A DNA stretch of 8,396 nucleotides from Gammaproteobacteria bacterium (GCA_016191795.1 JACPVK010000177.1:1-8396), one strand, 5' to 3'; shown: positions 1-6,805, numbered from the stretch's first letter. A program made the numbers and translations. The notes: generated from the letters alone by a model not told the origin.

Positions 1-497
1 GTATCGGTTCGCACCACATGATCTTCCCCGGCCGGAGCTGTCTCAACCACTTCACGCGTAACCTGCACTGTCGGCCGGCCATTAATATAAGTCAGTGACA
101 ACATGTCGCCCGGATAAATCAGATGCGGATTCTCCAGCTGCGGGTTGCGATACCAGATTTCCGGCCAGTACCAGGGATCTTCCAGAAAGCGGCTGGCTAT
201 ACCCCACAGGGTGTCACCTTTTTTCACAACATATTCTCTGGGATAATCAGGACGGATTTTTATATCATGTGTAGCCTGAGGCGCAACCTCAGTAGCTGCA
301 ACCTGGGCCACAGGCTGTTCTTCCGGCACGGGCTCAAGTGGCTGGGTCACTGCATCCGGAGCCTGTGCAGCAGGCTCTTGCACTTCTTGCTGATCTGCCC
401 AGGCCGATGGGTTACTCGAGCAGCCTGACAATGTCAGTGCCGCAGCGATCACCAGGTAGGTTAAAGTAAGCAGGCCGCAATCGTTTTTGGTAGACAA
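1..497 (-). CDS. LysM-domain lipoprotein, C-terminus cut off by the window edge
   Basis: This is a cell-envelope protein predicted to bind peptidoglycan through a LysM domain. I place the start at a TTG (495-497): no ATG lies in this frame before the stop at 540-542, and GAGGGA (506-511) stands eight bases upstream. The first 25 residues form a lipoprotein signal peptide: a short polar start, a hydrophobic stretch, and the lipobox LSGC with Cys26 as lipidation site. Serine follows the Cys, which by the usual sorting rule suggests the outer membrane. Residues about 27-85 are a Pro/Ala/Glu/Gln-rich linker. The LysM domain covers about 89-136 and includes KKGDTLWGIA and NPHLIYPGDMLSL, with a Trp-rich middle typical of this gammaproteobacterial family. 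About 165 residues are visible. It is divergent from def; Pseudomonas has a LysM gene in the same place. Its exact role is unknown. Confidence 0.85.
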   Translation of the reverse strand, partial: MSTKNDCGLLTLTYLVIAAALTLSGCSSNPSAWADQQEVQEPAAQAPDAVTQPLEPVPEEQPVAQVAATEVAPQATHDIKIRPDYPREYVVKKGDTLWGIASRFLEDPWYWPEIWYRNPQLENPHLIYPGDMLSLTYINGRPTVQVTREVVETAPAGEDHVVRTD

Positions 498-530
498 GGT
501 TGTTTTCCCTCGTGTGTTGTAACTAGAATT

Positions 531-560
531 TTCAAGAGTTTAGCTTATAAACTTTATAAT
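531..560 (+). promoter_or_regulatory. Candidate sigma70-type promoter for def-fmt, in the divergent gap
   Basis: A perfect TATAAT lies at 555-560, about 50 bases before the def start, inside an AT-rich stretch (about 521-580) unlike the flanking coding DNA. The best -35 candidate, TTCAAG at 531-536 with an 18-base gap, is a poor match, so the call rests on the -10 box. The other strand of the same stretch reads TATTATAAAG and may carry the promoter of the divergent LysM gene, making this a shared control region. I see no clear operator palindrome. The def ribosome binding site is AGGA at 598-601, ten bases before its ATG. Confidence 0.4.
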
Positions 561-611
561 ATGAAGTAAGTTTGGTAAGTAACTTTGTAGATCCAGTAGG
601 AATCTTAATTA

Positions 612-1118
612 ATGGCATTGCTCGATATATTGCACTATCCCGATGAACGTCTGCGCAACCACGCAAAACCGGTTGCCGTGGTAGACGATAGCATCCGCAA
701 ACTGGTGGATGACATGTTTGAAACCATGTACCACGCACCGGGCATAGGCCTGGCCGCTACCCAGGTCAATGTCGCCAAACGCGTGATTGTGGTGGATGTC
801 TCCGCCGAAAAAACCCAGCCTCTGTGTTTTATTAATCCGGTCATTCTCGCCAAAAACGGCATTGAACAACATGAAGAAGGCTGTTTGTCGGTGCCCGGAT
901 TTTATGAAACCATCGAACGTGCCGAGCATATCAAGGTACAGGCCCTGGATCGAGACGGCAACAGCTTCGAAATTGAAACCGGCGATTTGCTGGCGGTTTG
1001 CATCCAGCATGAAATCGACCATCTCGACGGCAAACTATTCGTCGATTATCTGTCCCCGCTAAAACGTCAGCGTATCAAAAAGAAACTCGAAAAAGCCCAG
1101 AAAGCGGACATTATGTAA
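612..1118 (+). CDS. def: Peptide deformylase
   Basis: This cytosolic metalloenzyme removes the formyl group from the N-terminal methionine of new proteins as they leave the ribosome. All three family motifs are present in order: GIGLAATQ (residues 44-51), EGCLS (89-93) and QHEIDH (132-137). The metal ligands are Cys91, His133 and His137, and Glu134 is the catalytic acid/base; the metal is Fe2+ or another divalent ion in the family. The 168-aa length is normal, and the lysine-rich C-terminal helix fits the type 1 form of Gram-negative bacteria. The ATG has AGGA upstream and the N-terminus (MALLDILHYPDERL) matches the family, so the start is secure. The stop overlaps the fmt start by one base (TAATG), which implies co-transcription and probably translational coupling. 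Def removes the group that Fmt adds, so the pairing makes functional sense. Confidence 0.98.
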   Translation: MALLDILHYPDERLRNHAKPVAVVDDSIRKLVDDMFETMYHAPGIGLAATQVNVAKRVIVVDVSAEKTQPLCFINPVILAKNGIEQHEEGCLSVPGFYETIERAEHIKVQALDRDGNSFEIETGDLLAVCIQHEIDHLDGKLFVDYLSPLKRQRIKKKLEKAQKADIM

Positions 1119-2074
1119 TGTCCGATACGCTGCGTATTATTTTTGCCGGCACCCCGGATTTTTCAGTGCCGCCCTTGCAGGCCCTGATCGATTCCCCGCA
1201 TCAGGTGGTGGCGGTTTACACCCAACCTGACCGTCCCGCAGGACGCGGTCGTAAACTAACCCCCGGCCCGGTAAAACAACTGGCACTGACGCACCACATT
1301 CCGGTTTACCAGCCACTTAATTTCAAGGCAGAACCAGACCGTCAACAACTGATCGACCACCAGGCGGATTTAATGGTGGTGGTCGCCTATGGCCTGATTC
1401 TGCCGCAATCCGTGCTCGACACACCGCGGCTGGGCTGCATCAATATTCACGCCTCGCTATTACCACGCTGGCGTGGCGCCGCACCCATACAGCGCGCCAT
1501 ACTGGCCGGTGATAAAGAAACCGGCATCACCATCATGCAAATGGAAGCCGGGCTCGATACCGGCCCGATGCTACACATCGAACGCTGCCCCATCAACGCG
1601 GAAGATACCGGCGTCAGCCTGCACGACAAGCTCATGACATTGGGCGCACAGGCACTCATGAAAACCCTGCCCGGTTTAATCGCCGGCAAATGGCACGCCG
1701 AACCACAGAGTGATGCACTGGCCTGCTACGCCACCAAGTTACTAAAAGCCGAAGCCCTGGTTGACTGGTCCAAAGATGCCGAACACATTGCCCGACTGAT
1801 TCGCGCTTTTAATGCCTGGCCCGTGGCCCAGACACCGCTGCAAATTAACGGCGAACAACAGATGCTGCGTATCTGGCAGGCACAGGTCATGCCTTATTGC
1901 ACCGAAGAAACGCCCGGGAAAATCCTCAACTGCGACAAAAAAGGTATTGATGTCGCCACCGGTGCCGGCGTGTTACGCCTGCTGCACATACAGCTTCCCG
2001 GTGGCAAACCCATGGCGGTGGCCGATTTTGTCAATGCGCATGACCTGAGCGGCGTCACATTCGGCCATGCATAA
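1118..2074 (+). CDS. fmt: Methionyl-tRNA formyltransferase
   Basis: The enzyme transfers a formyl group from 10-formyl-tetrahydrofolate to Met-tRNA(fMet), producing the initiator tRNA. The N-terminal catalytic domain (about 1-190) has a Rossmann-type start (IIFAGTPDFSVPPL), the folate-binding signature SLLPRWRGAAPIQ (113-125), and the catalytic trio of the family as Asn109, His111 and Asp147 (in the GLDTGPM segment). The rest (about 205-318) is the OB-fold domain that contacts the tRNA; it keeps the ATKL and FNAWPVA segments. The length of 318 aa is usual. The start overlaps the def stop by one base and has only a weak purine-rich site inside def, so reinitiation after def is likely. The gap to rsmB is 120 bases and contains a palindromic repeat, so co-transcription with rsmB is possible but not shown. 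Confidence 0.98.
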   Translation: MSDTLRIIFAGTPDFSVPPLQALIDSPHQVVAVYTQPDRPAGRGRKLTPGPVKQLALTHHIPVYQPLNFKAEPDRQQLIDHQADLMVVVAYGLILPQSVLDTPRLGCINIHASLLPRWRGAAPIQRAILAGDKETGITIMQMEAGLDTGPMLHIERCPINAEDTGVSLHDKLMTLGAQALMKTLPGLIAGKWHAEPQSDALACYATKLLKAEALVDWSKDAEHIARLIRAFNAWPVAQTPLQINGEQQMLRIWQAQVMPYCTEETPGKILNCDKKGIDVATGAGVLRLLHIQLPGGKPMAVADFVNAHDLSGVTFGHA

Positions 2075-2102
2075 AAAAACGCACAATACTAAAAAGAAAT
2101 TT

Positions 2103-2170
2103 GACACAGAGACAGAGAGACACAGAGAAAGAATGAATCAAAACCCTCTGCGCCTCTGCGCCTCTGAGTC
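2103..2170. repeat. Degenerate GACACAGAG-type palindromic repeat between fmt and rsmB
   Basis: Left arm 2103-2129 and right arm 2144-2170 form an imperfect inverted repeat with 19 of 27 positions complementary and a loop of 14 bases. The left arm is built from ACAGAG/ACACAGAG units, the right arm from CTCTGCGC units ending in GAGTC. Six of the eight mismatches are A opposite C on the plus strand, which become U-G wobbles in a minus-strand transcript. The left arm resembles the palindrome at 6729-6785, so both probably belong to one dispersed family. It ends 24 bases before the rsmB start. There is no following T-run, so I do not call it a terminator. Confidence 0.8.
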
Positions 2171-2194
2171 ATCTACTGGCTGTATCAACATCAC

Positions 2195-3568
2195 ATGAGC
2201 GAAACCCATAACGCCCGTCTGCAAGCCATTCACGTCCTGCGCGCCGTCATCGAACAGGGCGAATCGCTGAGCACAGCACTGCCGCCAGCACTGCGCGAAC
2301 TGGATTTTCGCAATGCCGCTTTTGCTCAGATGCTGGTCTATGGTGTGTTGCGCTGGCGCTGGCGCCTCGAAGCCGTATTGCAACAACTGCTGCAAAAACC
2401 GCTAAAAGCCAAAGATGAAGACGTGCGCCTGTGTTTGCTGATTGGCCTGTACCAGTTAAACGACACCCGCGTGCCAGATCACGCCGCCGTGAACGCCAGC
2501 GTCGAGCTGGTAAAACAACTGAATCGAGAATGGGCCGCCGGCATGGTGAACGCCGTGTTGCGCAATTTCATTCGCCACCGTGACGAGTTACTGGAACAGG
2601 CGGATAAAGACTGGCAGGCCAGATATTCCCACCCGATCTGGCTCATAAAGCGCTTGCGTGATGACTGGCCGGATCAGTGGCCAGCCATTCTTGATGCCAA
2701 CAATCAGCAGGCACCGCTGACACTGCGAGTTAATCGCCAGAAAATTTCCCCTGACGAATTTGTACAACAACTTGAATTACCTGCCGACGCGGACGGCGAT
2801 GGCGTCACCCTGCATCAGGCCACCGATGTAACCAATCTCCCCGGCTATGACGCTGGCTGGTTTGCGGTGCAGGATGCCGGTGCCCAACTGGCTGCGCCGC
2901 TGCTCGATCTACAACCCGGCCAACGGGTACTGGATGCGTGTGCTGCACCCGGCGGCAAAACCGCGCATGCCCTGGCACTGCAACCGCAAATTAATTTAAT
3001 GGCGCTGGATGTATCTGAATCTCGGCTGGTGCGCGTTGCCGAAAATCTGCGCCGGCTGGGTTTCTCGCCAGCTCACACACCCCCTCTCCCCAACGGCCCC
3101 GCCCCCCTCGCTTCGCTCTCCCCACATGGGGAGAGGGAGCAACCGCGCTGCGCGATTATTATTAAAGCGGGCGATGCCACACAACGCGACTGGTGGGATG
3201 GCCGGTATTTCGATCGCATTATGCTCGACGCACCCTGCTCTGCCACCGGTGTCATTCGCCGTCATCCCGATATTAAAAGTTTGCGACAGCCCGACGACAT
3301 AACAGAACTTGCCAACACCCAGCGCCAGCTGTTACAAAACCTGTGGCCCATGCTGGCACCGGGCGGCTTATTGCTCTATATCACCTGCTCTGTACTCAAG
3401 GCCGAAAATGAACAACAAGTAGCCGAATTTCTCGCCACCACGGCAGATGCAACAGAACAAGTTATCCAGGCAGACTGGGGGCAGGCCAGAACTCATGGCC
3501 GGCAAATTCTGCCCGGCGAAAATAATATGGACGGTTTTTATTATGCGTTATTGCAAAAAGCCCGCTAA
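2195..3568 (+). CDS. rsmB: 16S rRNA (cytosine-5)-methyltransferase RsmB
   Basis: RsmB methylates a single cytosine of 16S rRNA (C967 in E. coli) with S-adenosylmethionine. Residues 1 to about 135 are the NusB-like RNA-binding domain (GLYQL, MVNAVLRNF). The Rossmann methyltransferase domain follows: motif I DACAAPGGKT (247-256), then LDVSESRL, and the two cysteines required for C5 methylation of RNA, Cys348 in DAPCSATGV and Cys398 in TCSV. RRHPDIK and the C-terminal GFYYALL are family-typical. The protein has 457 residues against 429 in E. coli; the excess is explained by a roughly 29-residue Pro-rich stretch at 291-319, encoded by a palindromic repeat, between helix RRLGF and strand AIIIK. 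The ATG at 2195 is the first in frame after a stop at 2165-2167, but lacks a clear ribosome binding site. All catalytic motifs and the frame are intact, so I call it functional. Confidence 0.96.
   Translation: MSETHNARLQAIHVLRAVIEQGESLSTALPPALRELDFRNAAFAQMLVYGVLRWRWRLEAVLQQLLQKPLKAKDEDVRLCLLIGLYQLNDTRVPDHAAVNASVELVKQLNREWAAGMVNAVLRNFIRHRDELLEQADKDWQARYSHPIWLIKRLRDDWPDQWPAILDANNQQAPLTLRVNRQKISPDEFVQQLELPADADGDGVTLHQATDVTNLPGYDAGWFAVQDAGAQLAAPLLDLQPGQRVLDACAAPGGKTAHALALQPQINLMALDVSESRLVRVAENLRRLGFSPAHTPPLPNGPAPLASLSPHGEREQPRCAIIIKAGDATQRDWWDGRYFDRIMLDAPCSATGVIRRHPDIKSLRQPDDITELANTQRQLLQNLWPMLAPGGLLLYITCSVLKAENEQQVAEFLATTADATEQVIQADWGQARTHGRQILPGENNMDGFYYALLQKAR
3065..3151. repeat. Palindromic repeat insertion inside rsmB
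   Basis: The 87 bases match the stretch that E. coli RsmB lacks by length and by position; the exact edges are my estimate. Inside are CCCTCTCCCC (3082-3091) and its perfect complement GGGGAGAGGG (3128-3137), and a nested tight hairpin CTCTCCCC-ACAT-GGGGAGAG (3116-3135). The stretch is very C-rich on the plus strand through about 3125, unlike the rest of the gene. It is a multiple of three and contains no stop in the rsmB frame, where it reads as a Pro/Ala/Ser/Leu-rich loop. It resembles the CCCTCTCCC...GGGAGAGGG elements common between genes in many proteobacteria. No target-site duplication was obvious. Confidence 0.75.
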
Positions 3569-3570
3569 GG

Positions 3571-3598
3571 TTGCACGCGAACCTGAAAGGCGTACACT
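3571..3598 (+). promoter_or_regulatory. Candidate promoter for trkA
   Basis: In the 62-base gap between rsmB and trkA, TTGCAC (3571-3576) and TACACT (3593-3598) are 16 bases apart, a tolerable sigma70-like arrangement 33 bases before the trkA start. The matches to consensus are 3 of 6 and 4 of 6, so this is tentative. A short 6-bp-stem hairpin, CACTGC (3595-3600) with GCAGTG (3611-3616), overlaps the downstream part. The trkA start has no strong ribosome binding site. Confidence 0.3.
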
Positions 3599-3630
3599 GC
3601 GCGCCGTGCAGCAGTGGTAACACGTGACTT

Positions 3631-5007
3631 ATGAAAATACTCATACTAGGTGCCGGGCAAGTTGGCTCATCCGTAGCCGCCAATCTCGCGTCTGAAGCCA
3701 ATGACATCACGCTGGTTGATGCAGACAGCGACACATTAAATCAGCTGCGCGATCGGCTGGACATTCAAACTGTGCAAGGCAACGCGGCACACCCGGACAT
3801 ATTGCTGCAAGCCGGTATTGAAGACACCGATATGCTGATTGCGGTCACCAACAGTGACGAAACCAATATGGTGGCCTGTCAGGTGGCCTGGACCTTACAT
3901 CACACGCCCACCAAAATCGCCCGTATTCGTGCGGCACAATATCTTGTCCACCCCGAGCTGTTTGTTGGCAATGCCTTGCCCATTGATGTACTTATCAGCC
4001 CCGAAGAAATTGTTTGCAACTATATCGCCAACATTATTGATTACCCCGGTGCCTTGCAGGTACTGGAGTTTGCCGGCGGCAAGGTGGTACTGGTTGGGCT
4101 TAAAGCTTATTACGGCGGCCCGCTGGTTGGCCATGAGCTGCGCCAGATTCGCCAGCACATGCCCAAAATCGACACCCGAGTTGCCGCCATATATCGCCGT
4201 GGTCGCGCCATTATCCCCATGGGTACCACGGTTGTCGAAGCCGATGATGAAGTGTTCTTTATTGCTGCCCGTGAACACATACACGATGTCATCCGCGAAT
4301 TACGTCGTGTCGATAAAAAGAACAAACGTGTCATGATCGCTGGCGGCGGCAACATCGGCAAACGGCTGGTCGAACGTTTGCAGGGTCGACATCAGGTAAA
4401 AATTATAGAAAGCAATGCCAAACGCGCACGGCATCTGGCTGAAGTACTGCATGACGTGGTGGTGCTGCATGGTGATTCGTCCAACGAGGAATTATTGCTG
4501 GAAGAAAATATCGACACCATGGATATGTTTGTCACCGTTACCAATGACGATGAAGACAATATTCTGTCCGCCATGCTGGCCAAACGACTGGGCGCAGGCA
4601 AGGTTATGTCCATCATTAATCGTCCGGCCTATGTTGATCTGGTAGAAAGCCAGGAATTTATTGATGTCGCCATTTCCCCGCAGCAGGTCACTATCGGCGC
4701 CTTGCTGGCACACGTGCGCAGAGGAGACATTGTGGCGGTACATTCCTTACGTCGCGGCGCCGCGGAAGCCATTGAGGCCGTTGCACATGGTGATGACAAA
4801 ACCTCCAGGGTCGTTGGCCGCAGTATCGAGGATATTATGTTGCCCGAAGGCGCCAGCATCGGTGCCATTGTGCGCGGCAAGCAAGTCATCATTGCCCATC
4901 ACGATACCGTCATTCAGGCCGAAGACCATGTCATCATGTTTCTGGTCGACAAACGATATATTGCGGATGTGGAACGCTTGTTCCAGGTTGGCATAACGTT
5001 TATCTAA
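3631..5007 (+). CDS. trkA: Trk potassium uptake system regulatory subunit TrkA
   Basis: TrkA is the cytosolic, nucleotide-binding ring that gates the K+ channel TrkH at the inner membrane. It has the typical duplicated layout: RCK_N 1 (GAGQVG at 7-12, with Asp30 ending the second strand as expected for NAD binding), RCK_C 1 (about 140-225, including YPGALQVLEFAGGKV), RCK_N 2 (GGGNIG at 238-243, Glu260 in the matching acidic position), and RCK_C 2 (about 370-455, SLRRGAAEAIEAVAHGD and HVIMFLVDKR). NSDETNMVACQVA and TNDDEDNILSAMLAKR are the conserved segments of the two halves. The 458-residue length equals E. coli TrkA. The N-terminus MKILILGAGQVG fixes the start. It is downstream of rsmB as in E. 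coli and Pseudomonas, and upstream of trkH, its partner, though a 244-base repeat-filled gap separates the two genes. Confidence 0.98.
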   Translation: MKILILGAGQVGSSVAANLASEANDITLVDADSDTLNQLRDRLDIQTVQGNAAHPDILLQAGIEDTDMLIAVTNSDETNMVACQVAWTLHHTPTKIARIRAAQYLVHPELFVGNALPIDVLISPEEIVCNYIANIIDYPGALQVLEFAGGKVVLVGLKAYYGGPLVGHELRQIRQHMPKIDTRVAAIYRRGRAIIPMGTTVVEADDEVFFIAAREHIHDVIRELRRVDKKNKRVMIAGGGNIGKRLVERLQGRHQVKIIESNAKRARHLAEVLHDVVVLHGDSSNEELLLEENIDTMDMFVTVTNDDEDNILSAMLAKRLGAGKVMSIINRPAYVDLVESQEFIDVAISPQQVTIGALLAHVRRGDIVAVHSLRRGAAEAIEAVAHGDDKTSRVVGRSIEDIMLPEGASIGAIVRGKQVIIAHHDTVIQAEDHVIMFLVDKRYIADVERLFQVGITFI

Positions 5008-5032
5008 ATCGCCATGACAACAAAAAAACATA

Positions 5033-5167
5033 TTGCCGCGAAGGCGCAAAGACGCAAAGTTAAAAACACTTGCGTCATGTTACGGCTGCTGAAATGACTC
5101 ATACACATAGCCACTTTATTGTTTTCCGGTTTTTCCATCTTAAAGCTTTCTTTGCGTCTTCGCGCAA
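5033..5167. repeat. 135-bp MITE-like element with inverted ends between trkA and trkH
   Basis: The left end (5033-5052) reads TTGCCGCGAAGGCGCAAAGA; the right end (5149-5167) is its complement apart from one missing C and one A/G change. About 96 bases lie between the ends, without a convincing gene or internal symmetry; a second GACGCAAAG unit follows the left end. Short terminal inverted repeats around a small non-coding core are the layout of a miniature inverted-repeat element, but no target duplication or parent transposase is visible, so mobility is inference. The GCGAAGGCGCAAAGACGCAAAG sequence type is, from my recollection, a common dispersed intergenic repeat in bacteria. Of the 244 bases between trkA and trkH, this and the next element account for most. 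Confidence 0.7.
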
Positions 5168-5168
5168 T

Positions 5169-5207
5169 GCACAAGGATGTGCGAGTGCCGTGAAGCACAG
5201 GATGTGC
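5169..5207. repeat. Pair of GGATG mini-hairpins upstream of trkH
   Basis: GCACAAGGATGTGC (5169-5182) and GCACAGGATGTGC (5195-5207) are two near-identical units, each a 5-bp stem GCACA/TGTGC around an AGGA or GGA loop, 26 bases apart. They begin one base after the right end of the 135-bp element. Their downstream flanks (GAGTGCCG and AAGAGCGG) are also alike, so the whole may be a tandem unit of about 25 bases. The stretch is open in the trkH frame and can mislead start prediction. No promoter or operator role can be shown. Confidence 0.6.
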
Positions 5208-5251
5208 AAGAGCGGCCTTCGCGTCGCAGCTTTGACAGTCGAGTTTTAAAT

Positions 5252-6703
5252 ATGCATTTTTCGGTCATACAACGTGTAACCGGCATTCTGCTCATGATGT
5301 TCAGCATCGCGCTGGTGCCGCCGTTGCTGATTGATTTGTGGTATGCCGAAGGTGCGAGCTCGGTTTTTTTGATCAGCTACCTGAGCACCCTGCTTGCTGG
5401 CGTGGTGTTATGGCTGCCGGTACGTAATGTTAAAACCGAATTGCGATTGCGTGACGGCTTTGTCGTCGTGGTTATGTTCTGGACACTGGGTAGTGCAATT
5501 GGCGCATTGCCACTCTATCTTTATGCACCGTTGCAGCTGGAACTGGTGGATGCGGTATTCGAAGCGGTTTCTGCCCTGACTACAACCGGCGCTACCGTCA
5601 TGACTGGCCTGGATAACACACCGCATGCCATTTTATTTCATCGCAGTTTTCTGCATTTTCTTGGCGGCATGGGTATAGTTGTTTTAGCTGTCGCCATTCT
5701 TCCCATGTTGGGCATTGGTGGTATGCAGCTTTACAAAGCCGAAGCACCGGGGCCGGTCAAAGGCAGCAAGTTAACGCCACGTATTACTGAAACGGCACAG
5801 GCTTTGTGGTATGTCTACCTCACTCTTAATCTTGCCTGCATACTCAGCTTATGGCTGGCCGGCATGACTTTGTTTGATGCCGTGAATCACGCGTTTACTG
5901 CAGTCTCTCTCGGTGGCTTTTCCACGCATGACCAGAGTATCGGTTATTTCAACAGCCCGCTGATTGAAGCGATTATTGTTATTTTCATTTTTCTTGGCGG
6001 CATCAACTTTGCCCTGCATTTTGTGGCGTTCAGAAAACTAAGCGTTATGCCTTTCTTCGCGGACGTTGAATTCCGTGCCTATGCAATCCTGGTATTTCTT
6101 ATTGCTGCCGTCTGTGTAGCGGTATTATTTTTTATAAATCATGGCGACCTGGAATATTCATTGCGCAGCGGCATTTTTCATGCCATCACCATTATGAGCA
6201 CTACCGGACTAACCACACTTGATGGCTACGCTTCATGGCCAGGCTTTCTGGCGGTACTGCTGGTATTTGCCAGTTTTATTGGCGCCTGCGCCGGATCAAC
6301 CGGCGGCGGCATGAAAGTCATTCGTGTTTTGTTGTTAATCAAGCAATGGGGGCGCGAAATGTTGCGACTGATACACCCCAGCTCAGTGGTGGTTGTAAAA
6401 ATAAATAAAACGCCTGTATCAGAAGATGTCATGAATGCTGTCTGGGGTTTTGCATCAGCCTATGTCACAGTCATCGCCATTTTGATGTTGCTACTCATGG
6501 CGACAGGGCTGGATCAGGTGACCGCATTTTCCGCCGTGGCAGCCACATTGAATAACATGGGTGCGGGTCTTGGTGAGGTCAGCTCTACATTCGGCCATCT
6601 CAATGATTTTGCCAAATGGGTACTCACCTTTGCAATGTTACTGGGACGTCTTGAAATATTCACCCTGCTGGTACTGCTAATGCCTGCCTTCTGGCACAAA
6701 TAA
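5252..6703 (+). CDS. trkH: Trk potassium uptake channel subunit TrkH
   Basis: TrkH is the inner-membrane K+-translocating subunit, gated by TrkA. Four pore-loop repeats are visible, each with its filter glycine: TTTGATV (Gly113), VSLGGFSTHD (about 218-227), MSTTGLTT (Gly319) and NNMGAGLG (Gly437). FLGGMGIVVLAVAILPMLGIGGMQL (137-160, in parts) and CAGSTGGGMKVIR (346-358) are family signatures, as is the C-terminal MLLGRLEIFTLL. About ten hydrophobic membrane segments can be read. I chose the ATG at 5252 because it gives MHFSVIQRVTGIL, which matches TrkH N-termini, and exactly 483 residues as in E. coli. An in-frame ATG at 5177 would add 25 residues (MCECREAQ...), but these are encoded by repeat DNA and lack the family pattern. 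The ribosome binding site at 5252 is weak (GAG near 5240). Transcription with trkA is plausible but the long gap leaves room for its own promoter. Confidence 0.96.
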   Translation: MHFSVIQRVTGILLMMFSIALVPPLLIDLWYAEGASSVFLISYLSTLLAGVVLWLPVRNVKTELRLRDGFVVVVMFWTLGSAIGALPLYLYAPLQLELVDAVFEAVSALTTTGATVMTGLDNTPHAILFHRSFLHFLGGMGIVVLAVAILPMLGIGGMQLYKAEAPGPVKGSKLTPRITETAQALWYVYLTLNLACILSLWLAGMTLFDAVNHAFTAVSLGGFSTHDQSIGYFNSPLIEAIIVIFIFLGGINFALHFVAFRKLSVMPFFADVEFRAYAILVFLIAAVCVAVLFFINHGDLEYSLRSGIFHAITIMSTTGLTTLDGYASWPGFLAVLLVFASFIGACAGSTGGGMKVIRVLLLIKQWGREMLRLIHPSSVVVVKINKTPVSEDVMNAVWGFASAYVTVIAILMLLLMATGLDQVTAFSAVAATLNNMGAGLGEVSSTFGHLNDFAKWVLTFAMLLGRLEIFTLLVLLMPAFWHK

Positions 6704-6728
6704 TTACCCAGGAAAACAAACAACAATA

Positions 6729-6785
6729 TGACACAGAGACACAGAGGATGATTTGGATAAATATTTTCTCTGTGTCTCTGTGTCA
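6729..6785. repeat. Perfect 18-bp inverted repeat, GACACAGAG family
   Basis: TGACACAGAGACACAGAG (6729-6746) is perfectly complementary to 6768-6785 across a 21-base loop rich in A and T. Each arm is itself a double ACACAGAG unit. It fills most of the 102 bases between trkH and the acyltransferase gene, ending 20 bases before the latter's ATG. Its left arm is closely related to the left arm of the element at 2103-2170. An RNA hairpin of this size could affect the mRNA between trkH and the next gene, for example by slowing decay from the 3' side, but it lacks the GC-rich stem and T-run of an intrinsic terminator. Confidence 0.9.
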
Positions 6786-6805
6786 GTCTTTTGACTTTGA
6801 CCATT

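Noticed and set aside
123..428. A 101-residue plus-strand frame at the left end
   Set aside because: It is antisense to the LysM lipoprotein, which has a signal peptide, lipobox and recognisable domain in its own frame.
609..1022. A 137-residue minus-strand frame over def
   Set aside because: Antisense shadow of a complete, motif-perfect peptide deformylase gene.
3065..3151. rsmB as a pseudogene disrupted by a repeat
   Set aside because: The insertion keeps the frame and all SAM-binding and both cysteine motifs, and the C-terminus is intact.
3839..4336. A 165-residue plus-strand frame inside trkA
   Set aside because: Out-of-frame shadow of trkA; Pro/Leu-rich composition with no recognisable domain.
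5004..5198. A 64-residue open frame on the minus strand between trkA and trkH
   Set aside because: It runs through the inverted ends of the 135-bp element; LRLCAFAA is what that repeat encodes by chance. No family resemblance and no reason to expect a gene there.
5169..5207. Start of a CRISPR array
   Set aside because: Only two short units with a single 12-base gap, and no cas gene nearby.
5232..5237. A perfect TTGACA just before trkH
   Set aside because: It ends only 14 bases before the trkH ATG, so the matching -10 box would fall inside the coding sequence, where CATTTT is no match. Probably chance.
6729..6785. Intrinsic terminator after trkH
   Set aside because: The stem is long but has alternating A/C/G composition with a 21-base loop, and no T-run follows directly. 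It fits a dispersed palindrome better.
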